NCBI GenBank assembly: GCA_021737695.1
Contig: JAIPDL010000026.1
Coordinates: forward strand, 1 to 44,515
Direction of reading: 5' to 3'
DNA: 44,515 bases
Source of the DNA: Desulfotignum sp.
GTDB lineage: Bacteria > Desulfobacterota > Desulfobacteria > Desulfobacterales > Desulfobacteraceae
The notes under the pieces are model-generated. The model saw nothing but the letters and a program-made list of their open reading frames with translations. It was not told where the DNA came from and did no database searches. Shown in pieces: positions 35,870 to 44,044 of the stretch (position 1 is the stretch's first letter; each line of letters starts with the position of its first letter). Position numbers and translations under genes: made by a program.

Positions 35870-37984
35870 ATGGCGATCACCATTGCTTTGGCCGGAAATC
35901 CCAATTCCGGAAAAACCACGTTGTTCAATGCCCTGACCGGGGCAAGGCAGCATGTGGGAAACTATCCCGGGGTGACCGTGGAAAAAAAGCAGGGCACCTG
36001 CACGGCCGAAAATCAGATATTTGATATCGTGGATTTGCCGGGGACCTATTCCTTGAGCGCGTATTCCATGGAAGAAGTGGTGGCCAGAGATTTTATTGTG
36101 AATGAAAAACCGGCCATGATCGTGAATATCGTGGATGGATCCAACCTGGAAAGGAATCTGTATCTGACGCTTCAGTTCATGGAAATGGGGGCCAATGTCT
36201 GTATCGCCTTGAACATGATGGATGTGGCTGGAAAACGGGGCGTGACCATTGATGTTGAAAAACTGTCTTTGCTGCTGGGACTGCCCGTGGTGCCCATGGT
36301 GGCCCGCACGGGAAAGGGCCGGGCACAACTGCTCAAAACCGTTGCAGATCATGTGGTATCCCGGCCGGCACCGTTGAAAATTTCCTATGGCCGGGATATT
36401 GATGACACTTTGGATGAAATGGAGGAAAGAATCCGTTCAGATCAATTTTTGACGGACCCGTATCCATCCCGGTGGGTGGCATTGAAATACCTGGAAAACG
36501 ATGCTCAGATTCTGGAAGCGGGAAAAGCACACCTTGCCGGAACTCATGAATGGCTGTCAGCTAAGGCCCTGAAATTGTCCCATCATCTGGAAACCACCCT
36601 GGACACCCATCCGGAAGGCATGATCGCAGACCAGCGATACGGGTTTATCACATCTATTCTCAAGCAGGGCGTGATTTCCCACACCCTGGACCCGAACCGG
36701 CTGGCCTGGTCCGACAAGATCGATAAAATCCTGACCCACCGGTTTCTGGGGCCGTTGATCATGATCGGGGTGCTCATGGGGTTGTATCAGTTCACCTTTG
36801 CCTACAGTGAGGTGCCCGTGGGGTGGTGTGAGAATTTTTTCACCTGGCTGGGGGACCGGACAGACACCCTGTTTGCCGACGGGCTGTTCAAGTCCCTGGT
36901 GATTTCAGGGATCATTGACGGGGTGGGCGGGGTCCTGGGGTTTGTGCCCCTGATCCTGTTCATGTTTCTGGGCATCTCGTTTCTGGAGGATTCCGGGTAT
37001 CTGGCCCGCATGGCGTTCATGCTGGACCGGGTGTTTCGGATGTTTGGTCTGCACGGGGCATCGGTCATGGCCTTTATCGTTTCCGGCGGTATTGCCGGCG
37101 GTTGTGCCGTACCGGGTGTCATGGCCACCCGGACCCTTAAATCACCCAAAGAGCGCCTGGCCACTCTGCTCACTGTGCCCTTTATGAACTGCGGGGCCAA
37201 GCTGCCGGTGTATGCCCTGCTGGTGGCGGCATTTTTCACGGATTACCGGGCCCAGGTCATGCTGATCATTACCCTGATCTCCTGGGTGGGCGCGCTGCTG
37301 GTGGCAAAGCTGCTGAGATCCACAGTCATCAAAGGGCCGGCCACCCCATTTGTCATGGAACTGCCTCCCTACCGGCTGCCCACCTTCAAAGGCCTGGCCA
37401 TTCATACCTGGGAACGCACCTGGCAGTATATCAGAAAAGCCGGCACCGTGATTCTGGGGATTTCCATTGTTTTGTGGGCCATGATGACCTTTCCGCAACT
37501 GGATACCCGAACCGTGTCCAATGAAAATACAGTGGGAATGCACACACCTGGGGCGGAAACCATGGATCCGGGGGCGGCGGCCCTGCGCCATTCCATTGCC
37601 GGGCGCATGGGCATGGCCATGGAAAGCGTCACCCGGTATGCTGGATTTGACTGGCAGACCAATATCGCACTTCTGGGTGGATTTGCCGCCAAAGAAGTGG
37701 TGGTGTCCACCTTGGGAACGGCCTATTCCCTGGGAGAGGTGGACCCGGAAGACAGCATGTCTCTGGCCCAGCGGTTGAAAACAGCGGAAGGATGGGGACC
37801 CGTCACCGCCTTCAGCCTGATTTTGTTCACCATTTTTTATTCCCCGTGTTTTGTGGCAGTGGTCTGCATTGCCAGGGAATCTGGATCATGGAAATGGGGG
37901 ATGTTTTCCATGGCGTTCAATACACTGCTGGCTTTAAGCCTGTCAATTGTGTTTTACCAGACTGCCACCTGGATGATGTCATGA
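35870..37984 (+). CDS. feoB: Ferrous iron transporter FeoB
   Basis: A 704-residue membrane GTPase that imports Fe(II). The G domain has P-loop ALAGNPNSGKTTLFNALTG, then VDLPGTYSLSAYS and LNMMDVAGKRG (N-x-x-D). A helical GDI-like region lies up to residue 270. The membrane part has the two Gate motifs around GISFLEDSGYLARMAFMLDR, GCAVPGVMATRTL and NCGAKLPVYALL. No FeoC gene follows. GGAGG lies 9 nt ahead of the ATG. The stop is 12 nt from the convergent adenine deaminase stop. Confidence 0.97.
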   Translation: MAITIALAGNPNSGKTTLFNALTGARQHVGNYPGVTVEKKQGTCTAENQIFDIVDLPGTYSLSAYSMEEVVARDFIVNEKPAMIVNIVDGSNLERNLYLTLQFMEMGANVCIALNMMDVAGKRGVTIDVEKLSLLLGLPVVPMVARTGKGRAQLLKTVADHVVSRPAPLKISYGRDIDDTLDEMEERIRSDQFLTDPYPSRWVALKYLENDAQILEAGKAHLAGTHEWLSAKALKLSHHLETTLDTHPEGMIADQRYGFITSILKQGVISHTLDPNRLAWSDKIDKILTHRFLGPLIMIGVLMGLYQFTFAYSEVPVGWCENFFTWLGDRTDTLFADGLFKSLVISGIIDGVGGVLGFVPLILFMFLGISFLEDSGYLARMAFMLDRVFRMFGLHGASVMAFIVSGGIAGGCAVPGVMATRTLKSPKERLATLLTVPFMNCGAKLPVYALLVAAFFTDYRAQVMLIITLISWVGALLVAKLLRSTVIKGPATPFVMELPPYRLPTFKGLAIHTWERTWQYIRKAGTVILGISIVLWAMMTFPQLDTRTVSNENTVGMHTPGAETMDPGAAALRHSIAGRMGMAMESVTRYAGFDWQTNIALLGGFAAKEVVVSTLGTAYSLGEVDPEDSMSLAQRLKTAEGWGPVTAFSLILFTIFYSPCFVAVVCIARESGSWKWGMFSMAFNTLLALSLSIVFYQTATWMMS

Positions 37985-37996
37985 AAATGGGCGATT

Positions 37997-39772
37997 TCAG
38001 TATGGTTCCACATACGCATGGCGGCATTTCCCGTCCTTCAGGTTCACCAGTCCCTGCTCGCAGATCCGTATATAGGGGATGGCGGCACCGGTCAGGGTGA
38101 CCAGGGTCAGTAACGGGTCGGGAAACACCACCCCCAGCTTTGCAGCGGCTGTTTTGAGGGCCCGGATCTGCCGGGCCAGCTCAGGCACAGGCGCATCTGA
38201 CATGAGTCCCATCACGGGCAAAGGGATCTGGGCCAGACAAGTTCCTTTGCCCCAGATCACCACCCCGCCCTGGAGCCGGTGAATGTGGTTGACCGCGTCG
38301 GCCATGTCTGCATCATGGGTCCCCATCACCACGATGTCGGCGGTGTCCCATGCCTGGCTCGAGGCAATGGCGCCATGCGTTAACCCGAATCCTTTGATAA
38401 AGCCGGTGAACATGTTTCCGGGCGCAATGGCCCGGTCAATGGCACTGATTTTGAGGATATCCTGATCCTGATCCGTCTGAATCCGCCCGTGAATCACGGG
38501 CAGGGGCACAAGGGTTTCCCGGGTCACCAGGTCTGTGACCATTTCCATGAGCCGTACCTGCACGGTTTTTTTGCCTGGGGGCGCTGTGACGGCAAAGTCG
38601 TCAGGTGTCAGGGGCCGGGGCAGGTGAACGGAATGGCGGCAGGCGTTGGAAAACAAATGTGTCCGGGGGGAGACCTGCATCTGTCCCTGGTCAAAGATGA
38701 TTTTTCCATGACTGACCACCATTTCAGGGGTGATGGTACCCGGATCCGGAACGATCACCATATCCGCGCTTCGGCCCGGCGCAATGCCGCCCACCAGGGA
38801 ATCCAGTGAAAAATGTTCCGCCACGTTCAAGGTGGCCATCTGAACGGCTTCGACGGGAGAAAACCCTGAATCAATGGCCTTTTGGACCACAAAAGCCATG
38901 CCCTTGTTTTCCATGAGGTCTTCGGGCCCCACCCCGTCGGTGACCAGGATGAGACGTCTTGTATCCACGCCCGCATCCCTGATCCGGGCGATGGCCTCAA
39001 GATCCCTGCGGATGCTGCCTTCCCGGATCATGACGTACAATCCCAGCCGCAGTCGTTCCAGGACCTGGTCCGCGTCAATGGGTTCATGGCAGGAGGAGAT
39101 GCCCGTGGCCAGGTAGGCTGCCAGTTTTTTTCCGCCGGCCCCGGCGGAATGTCCTTCCAGCACCTTGCCGGCCCGCAGGGTGTCTTCAAATACGGGCAGG
39201 ATCTTCTCCGGTGTCTGAAACACCGCCTGCCAGTAAGATTCTCCCAGCCCCAGAATATCGTCCCGGTTCAGCAGTTTTTTTAAGTCATCCCCGGCAATGC
39301 CGCTGGCAGCCGTGCTGATGGACACCATGGCCGGGGCTGTGCCGAAAATCTTGATGGGCTGATTTTTGAATGAGGCCAGTATCTCAACCACACCCTCATA
39401 TCCCATGATGGGATAGGTTTCCATGGTTTCGGTGACAAGGGTGGTGGTGCCGTCCTTGACCGCATAGGGAATGAATTGGCTGATTTCAAAAAAAGAGGCC
39501 AGATGGGTGTGTCCGTCGATCAGGCCGGGAATCAGGGTTTTTCCCTGGACATCGATCACCGTGGTGTTTGATGCAATGGTGTGTTCTGCATGATCTCCCA
39601 CAAACGCGATATACCCGTTTTTGATGCTCACGGACTGATTCTGTAAAAATTCTCCGGTGTAGACGTTCAACAGCAATGCATTGACGATCACCAGATCGGC
39701 ACCTGATTTCCCGGAAGCGACCCGGATGAGTTCTTCCATGGTTCGGGCGGACAATGTGTGCGCGTTTTTCAT
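37997..39772 (-). CDS. ade: Adenine deaminase
   Basis: A 591-residue amidohydrolase-superfamily protein of adenine deaminase length. Metal-binding residues include the HxH in IPGLIDGHTHLASFFEI, ESYWQAVF, the histidine in LEGHSAGAGGK, SSCHEPI and the aspartate in LILVTDGVGPEDL. The C-terminal domain includes GLTHGAIASSQAWDTADIV, where the family's conserved region lies. It converts adenine to hypoxanthine plus ammonia in purine salvage. The 10-nt T run at 39781 (A run on the coding strand) lies just upstream of the AAGGG ribosome-binding site. Confidence 0.93.
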   Translation of the reverse strand: MKNAHTLSARTMEELIRVASGKSGADLVIVNALLLNVYTGEFLQNQSVSIKNGYIAFVGDHAEHTIASNTTVIDVQGKTLIPGLIDGHTHLASFFEISQFIPYAVKDGTTTLVTETMETYPIMGYEGVVEILASFKNQPIKIFGTAPAMVSISTAASGIAGDDLKKLLNRDDILGLGESYWQAVFQTPEKILPVFEDTLRAGKVLEGHSAGAGGKKLAAYLATGISSCHEPIDADQVLERLRLGLYVMIREGSIRRDLEAIARIRDAGVDTRRLILVTDGVGPEDLMENKGMAFVVQKAIDSGFSPVEAVQMATLNVAEHFSLDSLVGGIAPGRSADMVIVPDPGTITPEMVVSHGKIIFDQGQMQVSPRTHLFSNACRHSVHLPRPLTPDDFAVTAPPGKKTVQVRLMEMVTDLVTRETLVPLPVIHGRIQTDQDQDILKISAIDRAIAPGNMFTGFIKGFGLTHGAIASSQAWDTADIVVMGTHDADMADAVNHIHRLQGGVVIWGKGTCLAQIPLPVMGLMSDAPVPELARQIRALKTAAAKLGVVFPDPLLTLVTLTGAAIPYIRICEQGLVNLKDGKCRHAYVEPY

Positions 39773-40001
39773 GGCAGCCCTTTTTTTTTTGACAACTTTT
39801 CGGTATGGGTTTGATTTTCAAGCATGACCCGGTCATTTAATATATCACCGGATGCTATTTAGCAATAATTTAAACAGGATCTTTATCCTTCCCTGAAAAG
39901 TTTGCGCAATGCGGAACTGCCAAATGGATTTGTGATTTCGGAATCATGGGAATTTTTGACAAAGTTCCACACATGAACTTGCCCGCCCTAACAAATCCGG
40001 G

Positions 40002-40030
40002 TTGCGAAGCTGTGTGTTGTCGGCTATACT
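40002..40030 (+). promoter_or_regulatory. Promoter of the first toxin-antitoxin module
   Basis: TTGCGA (40002-40007), 17-bp spacer, TATACT (40025-40030), about 35 nt upstream of the antitoxin ATG. The -10 matches 5 of 6 and the -35 4 of 6. The rest of the 292-bp gap behind ade shows nothing I can name. Confidence 0.4.
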
Positions 40031-40064
40031 TGAATAGAATCAGAATAACGACGAGGTGGACTAT

Positions 40065-40289
40065 ATGACAGCTATAACCGAGAGAGTGCTCAATGATGCG
40101 CTATCCCTGTCGCCCATTGAGAGGGCTGAGTTGATTCAACGCCTCTTTCAGAGTTTCGATGTCTCTAAGGACAATCATATCGATACTGCATGGACAGAAG
40201 AGGTTGACTCCAGGGTCGAAGCATACGGCAAAGGTTTGCTGACAGCTTCCTCGGCAGAGGACGTTCTGGCCAGGATCAACCGGCGATGA
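40065..40289 (+). CDS. Addiction-module antitoxin (CHP02574/PF09720 family)
   Basis: A 74-residue acidic protein. The N-terminal half has ALSLSPIERAELIQRLFQSF and the end AWTEEVDSRVEAY, the pattern of the putative addiction-module component family. It should bind and neutralise the RelE/ParE-type toxin encoded next, with which it overlaps by 4 nt (ATGA). GAGGTGG supports ATG 40065 over the GTG at 40056. Confidence 0.85.
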   Translation: MTAITERVLNDALSLSPIERAELIQRLFQSFDVSKDNHIDTAWTEEVDSRVEAYGKGLLTASSAEDVLARINRR

Positions 40290-40597
40290 GAATACTCGTC
40301 CTCTCATGTGCGGAAGACGAATTCGCTGAAGCCGTTGACTACTACAATCTACAGCGCCCTGGCTTGGGCTTTGAGTTTGCCGGGGAAGTACAACGTACAT
40401 TCGAGCGGATCCGACATCATCCAGAAGCTTGGCCGGTGTTTTCAAGCCGAGCCCGGAGATGCCTCACCGACCGATTCCCCTTCGGTGTGCTATACCAAGT
40501 TCGCAGAGACTGCCTCCTGGTAGGAGCCATCATGCATCTCAAGCGTGAACCGACGCGCTGGCAGCAGAGAATAGCTGACGCTTTCGGCAAACAGTAG
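40286..40597 (+). CDS. RelE/ParE-family toxin
   Basis: A 103-residue toxin of the RelE/ParE fold. Signature pieces are EDEFAEAVDYYNLQRPGLGFEF, quoted in part as AEAVDYYNLQRPGLG, then RRCLTDRFPFGVLYQV and AIMHLKREPTRWQQR. It is complete. ParE members poison gyrase while RelE members cleave mRNA; the sequence does not decide. Coupled to the antitoxin by an ATGA overlap. Confidence 0.85.
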   Translation: MRILVLSCAEDEFAEAVDYYNLQRPGLGFEFAGEVQRTFERIRHHPEAWPVFSSRARRCLTDRFPFGVLYQVRRDCLLVGAIMHLKREPTRWQQRIADAFGKQ

Positions 40598-40656
40598 CTA
40601 TAGATAATTTTATACACTTCCATAAGGACAGGGATTTGTGGATAGCGGCAGCACGA

Positions 40657-40681
40657 GCAGAGGGAATAACTGTTCCCCTGC
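40657..40681. repeat. Imperfect hairpin downstream (minus sense) of the lectin-fold relic
   Basis: GCAG-a-GGGAA-TAACTG-TTCCC-CTGC: a 9-bp stem with one bulged A and a 6-nt loop. No T run follows, so it is not a plain terminator. It lies about 75 nt beyond the end of the relic frame in its reading direction. Confidence 0.5.
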
Positions 40682-40741
40682 AAAAGTTTCCAAAACGCCA
40701 CATAATAATGGATACCCATCCAAAACCTGACAGGGCCAAAA

Positions 40742-40924
40742 TCATCGGGAAGCAATCTGTGGAAAAACAAGCTGGAATCCGATGAGGGCACAGGAGTAGT
40801 CCTCGGGTGCCCTGTGGCGGAAGGCCGAACGGACCTGAACTGGGTTGCCGATCCAACTGCCTCCCCGGTAAACCCCAAAGGGGTTTTTTCGGTGAGATCT
40901 CAGGCTTGTTGGGGGGCTTGTCAT
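40742..40924 (-). pseudogene. 3' relic of a formylglycine-generating-enzyme / C-type-lectin-fold protein
   Basis: Only the last part of the protein is recognisable: VYRGGSWIGNPVQVRSAF, then RHRAPEDYSCALIGFQLVFPQ, followed by IASR and a stop. This matches the FGE/SUMF1 C-terminus (RGGSW...RSA.R...P..R....GFRLV). The upstream catalytic body is missing: ahead of RGGSW the frame runs through a hairpin (40870-40889) and unrelated sequence. The variable positions are almost all NNC codons (ATC, GGC, AAC, TTC, CGC, CAC, GAC, TAC, TCC, GCC, CTC), as seen in variable regions of diversity-generating retroelements. No reverse transcriptase is in the window. Confidence 0.65.
40870..40889 (+). terminator. 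Possible intrinsic terminator behind the first toxin-antitoxin module
   Basis: AAACCCC-AAA-GGGGTTT with TTT following. A compact 7-bp stem with a run of six T; it is 272 nt past the toxin stop, so it may belong to the relic and not to the module. Confidence 0.4.
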
Positions 40925-41053
40925 TGAGACGGTTTGAATAGGGGTATTTACGCTTTTTGCAATTATGCAGCGGGGTCTGCTTCTATCAGCTGAATGTTGG
41001 AGATCAGGTCGAAACTAAGAAAATGGTTTTAATCCGGTAAATAGGAGGCTGAA

Positions 41054-41293
41054 ATGTCAACCACATTAACGTTGGAAATTCCCGATCACATTTATCGACC
41101 TTTACTGAAAAAGGCTGATAAATGTGGGAAAACTCTCGACCAGATATTGATTGAATGGATGGGAGATGTAGTAAAGGATGAGCTGGATGATCCTTTATTA
41201 AAAATGGCAGGGGTTTTTTCTTCTGATATCGAAGATATTAGCTCAAATCATGATTTTTATATCGGACAAGAATTGAGGAATGTCCATGAATGA
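41054..41293 (+). CDS. Antitoxin-like small protein of the PIN pair
   Basis: A 79-residue protein. TLTLEIPDHIYRPLLKKADKCGKT resembles the antitoxin family that precedes PIN-domain toxins (short strand, then helices), with an acidic tail. AGGAGG precedes the ATG. Its last codons overlap the toxin start by 8 nt. Base composition is more AT-rich than in the housekeeping region, which fits acquisition. Confidence 0.7.
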   Translation: MSTTLTLEIPDHIYRPLLKKADKCGKTLDQILIEWMGDVVKDELDDPLLKMAGVFSSDIEDISSNHDFYIGQELRNVHE

Positions 41294-41684
41294 GGTTTTC
41301 GCTGATACTTCCGGCTGGGCCAATTATTTTGTCCGAACTGAGCCGTTTCATCAAGATGCTAAAGAGTTGATGCAGCAATGGTATAAAGATAAAATCCTTG
41401 TCATCACAACGAATTATATCCTTTTGGAGCTTGTCGCTTTGTTCATGAGTCCGCTCAGAATACCGCGTCTGAAGCAAATCCAAGCGATTGAGACAATCAA
41501 GGCTGTTGATTGGATCGAAATCATCCATGTTGACAAGAATTTAGATGATAAAACTTGGCAATTTCTAAAGGAACGAGATGATAAGATGTGGAATTTCACG
41601 GAAGGCAAGCTGCACGCCATACGGATTGATGCCGGTTCCGGAAAGCATTTCCAGAAGTTCAGCCCCGGGATCGGCTTGGGCTAA
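41286..41684 (+). pseudogene. PIN-domain (VapC-like) toxin, C-terminus lost
   Basis: The N-terminus is a normal PIN domain: NEVFADTSGWANYF with the first acidic residue and YILLELVALFMSPLR with the second. Up to FLKERDDKMW it follows the family, but the expected continuation WSLxDCxSF with the last acidic residues is replaced by FTEGKLHAIRIDAG and an accidental tail. The AT-rich gene switches to GC-rich sequence near 41,590. The toxin should therefore be inactive. GAGGA precedes ATG 41286. Confidence 0.75.
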
Positions 41685-41720
41685 GACCCACAGAACACAC
41701 GGCAGGGTGACACGCCGGGC
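41589..41720 (-). other. GC-rich coding-like remnant beyond the junction
   Basis: On the minus strand an open frame reads RRVTLPCVLWVLAQADPGAE followed by LLEMLSGTGINPYGVQLAF and ends at the junction with the PIN gene. It has no start codon or ribosome-binding site of its own that I can defend. I do not recognise the family. It may be the 3'-truncated remainder of a gene that once continued leftward. Confidence 0.3.
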
Positions 41721-42251
41721 CTACATCCACAGGTATAAAAAGCACCCGATGTATATCAAGGCGGCGGACAGGGCGATTCCCATCCGGACGAAAGACAGTT
41801 CAAACGCATTCTGGATCATTCTTGCCGTCACTGCCAGTCCATAAACGCCCATTATAACACAAAGGGCAATAATGGCAAAACCGGGAGAAAATTGTGACTG
41901 AAACATGGCCAGAAACGGGGCCACCGGCCACAGGGAAATGGCGGCAACGCCGAGAGTGAAATAGGCAGTCAGAAAAGAGGCGTTTCCGCCCAGGGCTTTC
42001 AGGAACACCCAGATGAACAATGCGGCCCCGGCATGCATGAGAAACGCCGCTGGAATGCCGGCCAGGGTCAGCTTAAGCAATCCCTGACCCAGAAGCATAT
42101 CCCGGCTGAGCCAGGCGGCAGTGCCTCCGTAGATCAGCCCCAGGACGGACACATGAAACATGCAGATCCAGGGCAGAAGATTCAGAGGCAGTTGCCGGAC
42201 ACCCGTTGGGTCCAGTCCGGCAAGCCGGGTCATGGCGGCGGAGTAGGTCAT
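41721..42251 (-). CDS. Yip1-like multi-pass membrane protein
   Basis: A 176-residue protein with about five hydrophobic segments (for example MFHVSVLGLIYGGTAAW, AAFLMHAGAALFIWVFL, LTAYFTLGVAAISLWPVA, FAIIALCVIMGVYGLAV, GIALSAALIYIGCFLYLW). The layout fits the Yip1/YIP1-family fold, but similarity is weak and the function unknown. It follows the symporter gene on the same strand, 146 nt later. AAGGA, formed by the last of four heptamer repeats, precedes the ATG. Confidence 0.6.
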   Translation of the reverse strand: MTYSAAMTRLAGLDPTGVRQLPLNLLPWICMFHVSVLGLIYGGTAAWLSRDMLLGQGLLKLTLAGIPAAFLMHAGAALFIWVFLKALGGNASFLTAYFTLGVAAISLWPVAPFLAMFQSQFSPGFAIIALCVIMGVYGLAVTARMIQNAFELSFVRMGIALSAALIYIGCFLYLWM

Positions 42252-42259
42252 GGAGATCC

Positions 42260-42287
42260 TTAAGTGTTAAGTATTAAGTGTTAAGCC
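42260..42287. repeat. Four in-phase heptamer repeats TTAAGTR
   Basis: TTAAGTG, TTAAGTA, TTAAGTG and TTAAGCC follow each other without gaps. On the minus strand the adjoining sequence CTTAAGGA supplies the ribosome-binding site of the Yip1-like gene. Confidence 0.85.
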
Positions 42288-42349
42288 GGTGAAGACACAG
42301 GGCTGTTATGATTTGTTGTGCCCGCCGGGGCATGGGTGTTATTGAGCGG

Positions 42350-42380
42350 GGTCCGGCCCCGGGCGGGCCGGGGCCGGACC
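42350..42380. terminator. Very stable GC-rich hairpin behind the symporter gene
   Basis: A perfect 12-bp stem GGTCCGGCCCCG / CGGGGCCGGACC with a 7-nt loop, 17 nt downstream of the symporter stop. No T run follows on the minus strand, so it may be a transcript-end or mRNA-stability hairpin and not a classic terminator. Confidence 0.55.
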
Positions 42381-42397
42381 TCATTCATGGGTGACGG

Positions 42398-44032
42398 TTA
42401 CCAGGGCTGCAGGCCCCAGATAAAGACAGCGACGCAGACCGCTGAGATGATCAACGGCCACTTGATGCCGTTGTACCGGGATTCATCATAATCAGGACCC
42501 CAGCCGTGGATCCGGTCGATCACTTTTTTGTCCGCCAGCGTCGGGGCGTATGCCTTGAGGGCCGGCATCCGGTTAAAGGCGATGGACAGGATGATGAACA
42601 TGGCAAAGCTCAAGGGAATGGTTACCATGCCGCCGGACATGCCCAGGGCCGCCACCAGACCCGATCCGATACAGATGGCAGGCAGCACGTGCGGGGAGAT
42701 CACGATAAAGATGATCCCGCAGACCATGGAAGAGATGATCAGGGCCAGCTTGTTGGCCTCTTTCCACCAGACCCCCAGCAGGATGGCCGGGGTGGCCGTG
42801 GTGGCCAGCAGGCCAAAGGCCCACAGGATACTGGTCACCAGGAATTTCGGGGGACTGAATGCCATGAGAATGGCGGCCAGTCCACCCATCCCCAGGGCGG
42901 CGTATCCCCATTTCATCCGTTTGGCGGATTCCATGTTGGGCGCGATGATTCCCAGCAGATCCGATCCCACCAGGCCGGCGATGGCCATGAGGTTGCCGCC
43001 GATGGTGGACAGTCCGGCAGCCACGGCCCCGCCCATGACAAAGGCGGCCACCAGGGTCGGGTTGTAGAACACGTTGAGGATCAGAAGTGTCTGGTCCGGT
43101 TTCTCGATGATCCGGCCCGTGGTGGCGGTGAAGAAGTTGCCGGCAAATCCCACCACATAGGTGCCGGAAAACAGCAGGCCCAGAAACAGGGCAAACCAGA
43201 CCACGGCCCACCGGGCGCTTTTGACTGAAGAGGAGGTGAACACTTTCATGGCCAGGTGAGGCAACGCCACCGGTCCCAGGGTAAAGGCCGGGATCAGGGC
43301 GAAATACCACCGAAAATCATATTTCATGTCAAAAAAGGACGGAAGGTTCTTGATCATTTCCGGCACCATATCCCCATAGGCCAGGGGCGGAAACCACCAT
43401 CCCGAAGATCCCATGGCTTTCATGATGGCCCCCATGGGAACGACCATGGCAATGGTCATCACAATCATCTGGAATGCCGCGTTGTAGGTGGCCCCATACA
43501 TACCGCCGATGGTGATGAATCCCACCGTGGCCAGACCGGCCACGATGATGGCCACATTGTAGGGAACGCCGAACAGCAGCTCAAATGCCCGGCCCAGGCC
43601 GATCATCTGTCCTAAAGCATACATGATCATGATCAGGATCATCCAGCAGACAATGACGACCGTGGAGGGTTTCCCATAGCGGTGGCGGATAAAAGAGGCG
43701 GGTGTAAACGCCTTCATCCGCCGCAGGCTGGTGCCGTACAACAGCGTCAGCAGCGGGATGGAGATGGCCCATTGAATCCACAGGTACACAAACGGCACCT
43801 GGAGTTTGAGGATCAGGGCGATGACCCCCAAAAAAGTGGCCAGACTGGCCCAGGTGGCGGCCATGCCCAGGCCGTTGGTCACCGGCCCGATGGAAAATCC
43901 GGCCGCGTAGAAATCTTCGTCCGACGCGGTTTTCCGGCTGGAAAAATAGCCGACCGCGTAAAAAATGGCAAACAGGAACATGACCACTCCCAGTCCGATC
44001 CAGACATTGCTTAATGCATATTCCGCAGGCAT
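42398..44032 (-). CDS. Sodium:solute symporter (SSF family, ActP/acetate-like)
   Basis: A 544-residue membrane protein with 13-14 hydrophobic segments. Family signatures: DEDFYAAGFSIGPVTNGLGMAA (quoted in part: DEDFYAAGFSIGPVTNG), FTPASFIRHRYG, the sodium-site region GFITIGGMYGATYNAAFQ, and GGAVAAGLSTIGGNLMAIAG. The N-terminal residues and the cluster fit the cation-acetate symporter branch, though transport of another short organic acid is equally possible. AAGGAG precedes the ATG. The small subunit gene lies 12 nt upstream. Confidence 0.9.
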   Translation of the reverse strand: MPAEYALSNVWIGLGVVMFLFAIFYAVGYFSSRKTASDEDFYAAGFSIGPVTNGLGMAATWASLATFLGVIALILKLQVPFVYLWIQWAISIPLLTLLYGTSLRRMKAFTPASFIRHRYGKPSTVVIVCWMILIMIMYALGQMIGLGRAFELLFGVPYNVAIIVAGLATVGFITIGGMYGATYNAAFQMIVMTIAMVVPMGAIMKAMGSSGWWFPPLAYGDMVPEMIKNLPSFFDMKYDFRWYFALIPAFTLGPVALPHLAMKVFTSSSVKSARWAVVWFALFLGLLFSGTYVVGFAGNFFTATTGRIIEKPDQTLLILNVFYNPTLVAAFVMGGAVAAGLSTIGGNLMAIAGLVGSDLLGIIAPNMESAKRMKWGYAALGMGGLAAILMAFSPPKFLVTSILWAFGLLATTATPAILLGVWWKEANKLALIISSMVCGIIFIVISPHVLPAICIGSGLVAALGMSGGMVTIPLSFAMFIILSIAFNRMPALKAYAPTLADKKVIDRIHGWGPDYDESRYNGIKWPLIISAVCVAVFIWGLQPW

Positions 44033-44044
44033 GGTGTCATCTCC

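Noticed and set aside
38882-39283. Plus-strand frame within adenine deaminase
   Set aside because: Shadow of a complete, recognised gene.
40417-40878. Long minus-strand frame opposite the ParE-like toxin and the gap behind it
   Set aside because: It is out of frame with the recognisable lectin-fold relic, overlaps a confident toxin gene and shows no family pattern.
40598-41053. Complete DGR with reverse transcriptase
   Set aside because: No reverse transcriptase, accessory gene or template repeat could be found anywhere in the window; only a variable-region-like relic is present.
42506-43228. Large plus-strand frame opposite the symporter
   Set aside because: Composition of reversed membrane-protein codons (many His, Gln, Gly, Arg); antisense shadow.
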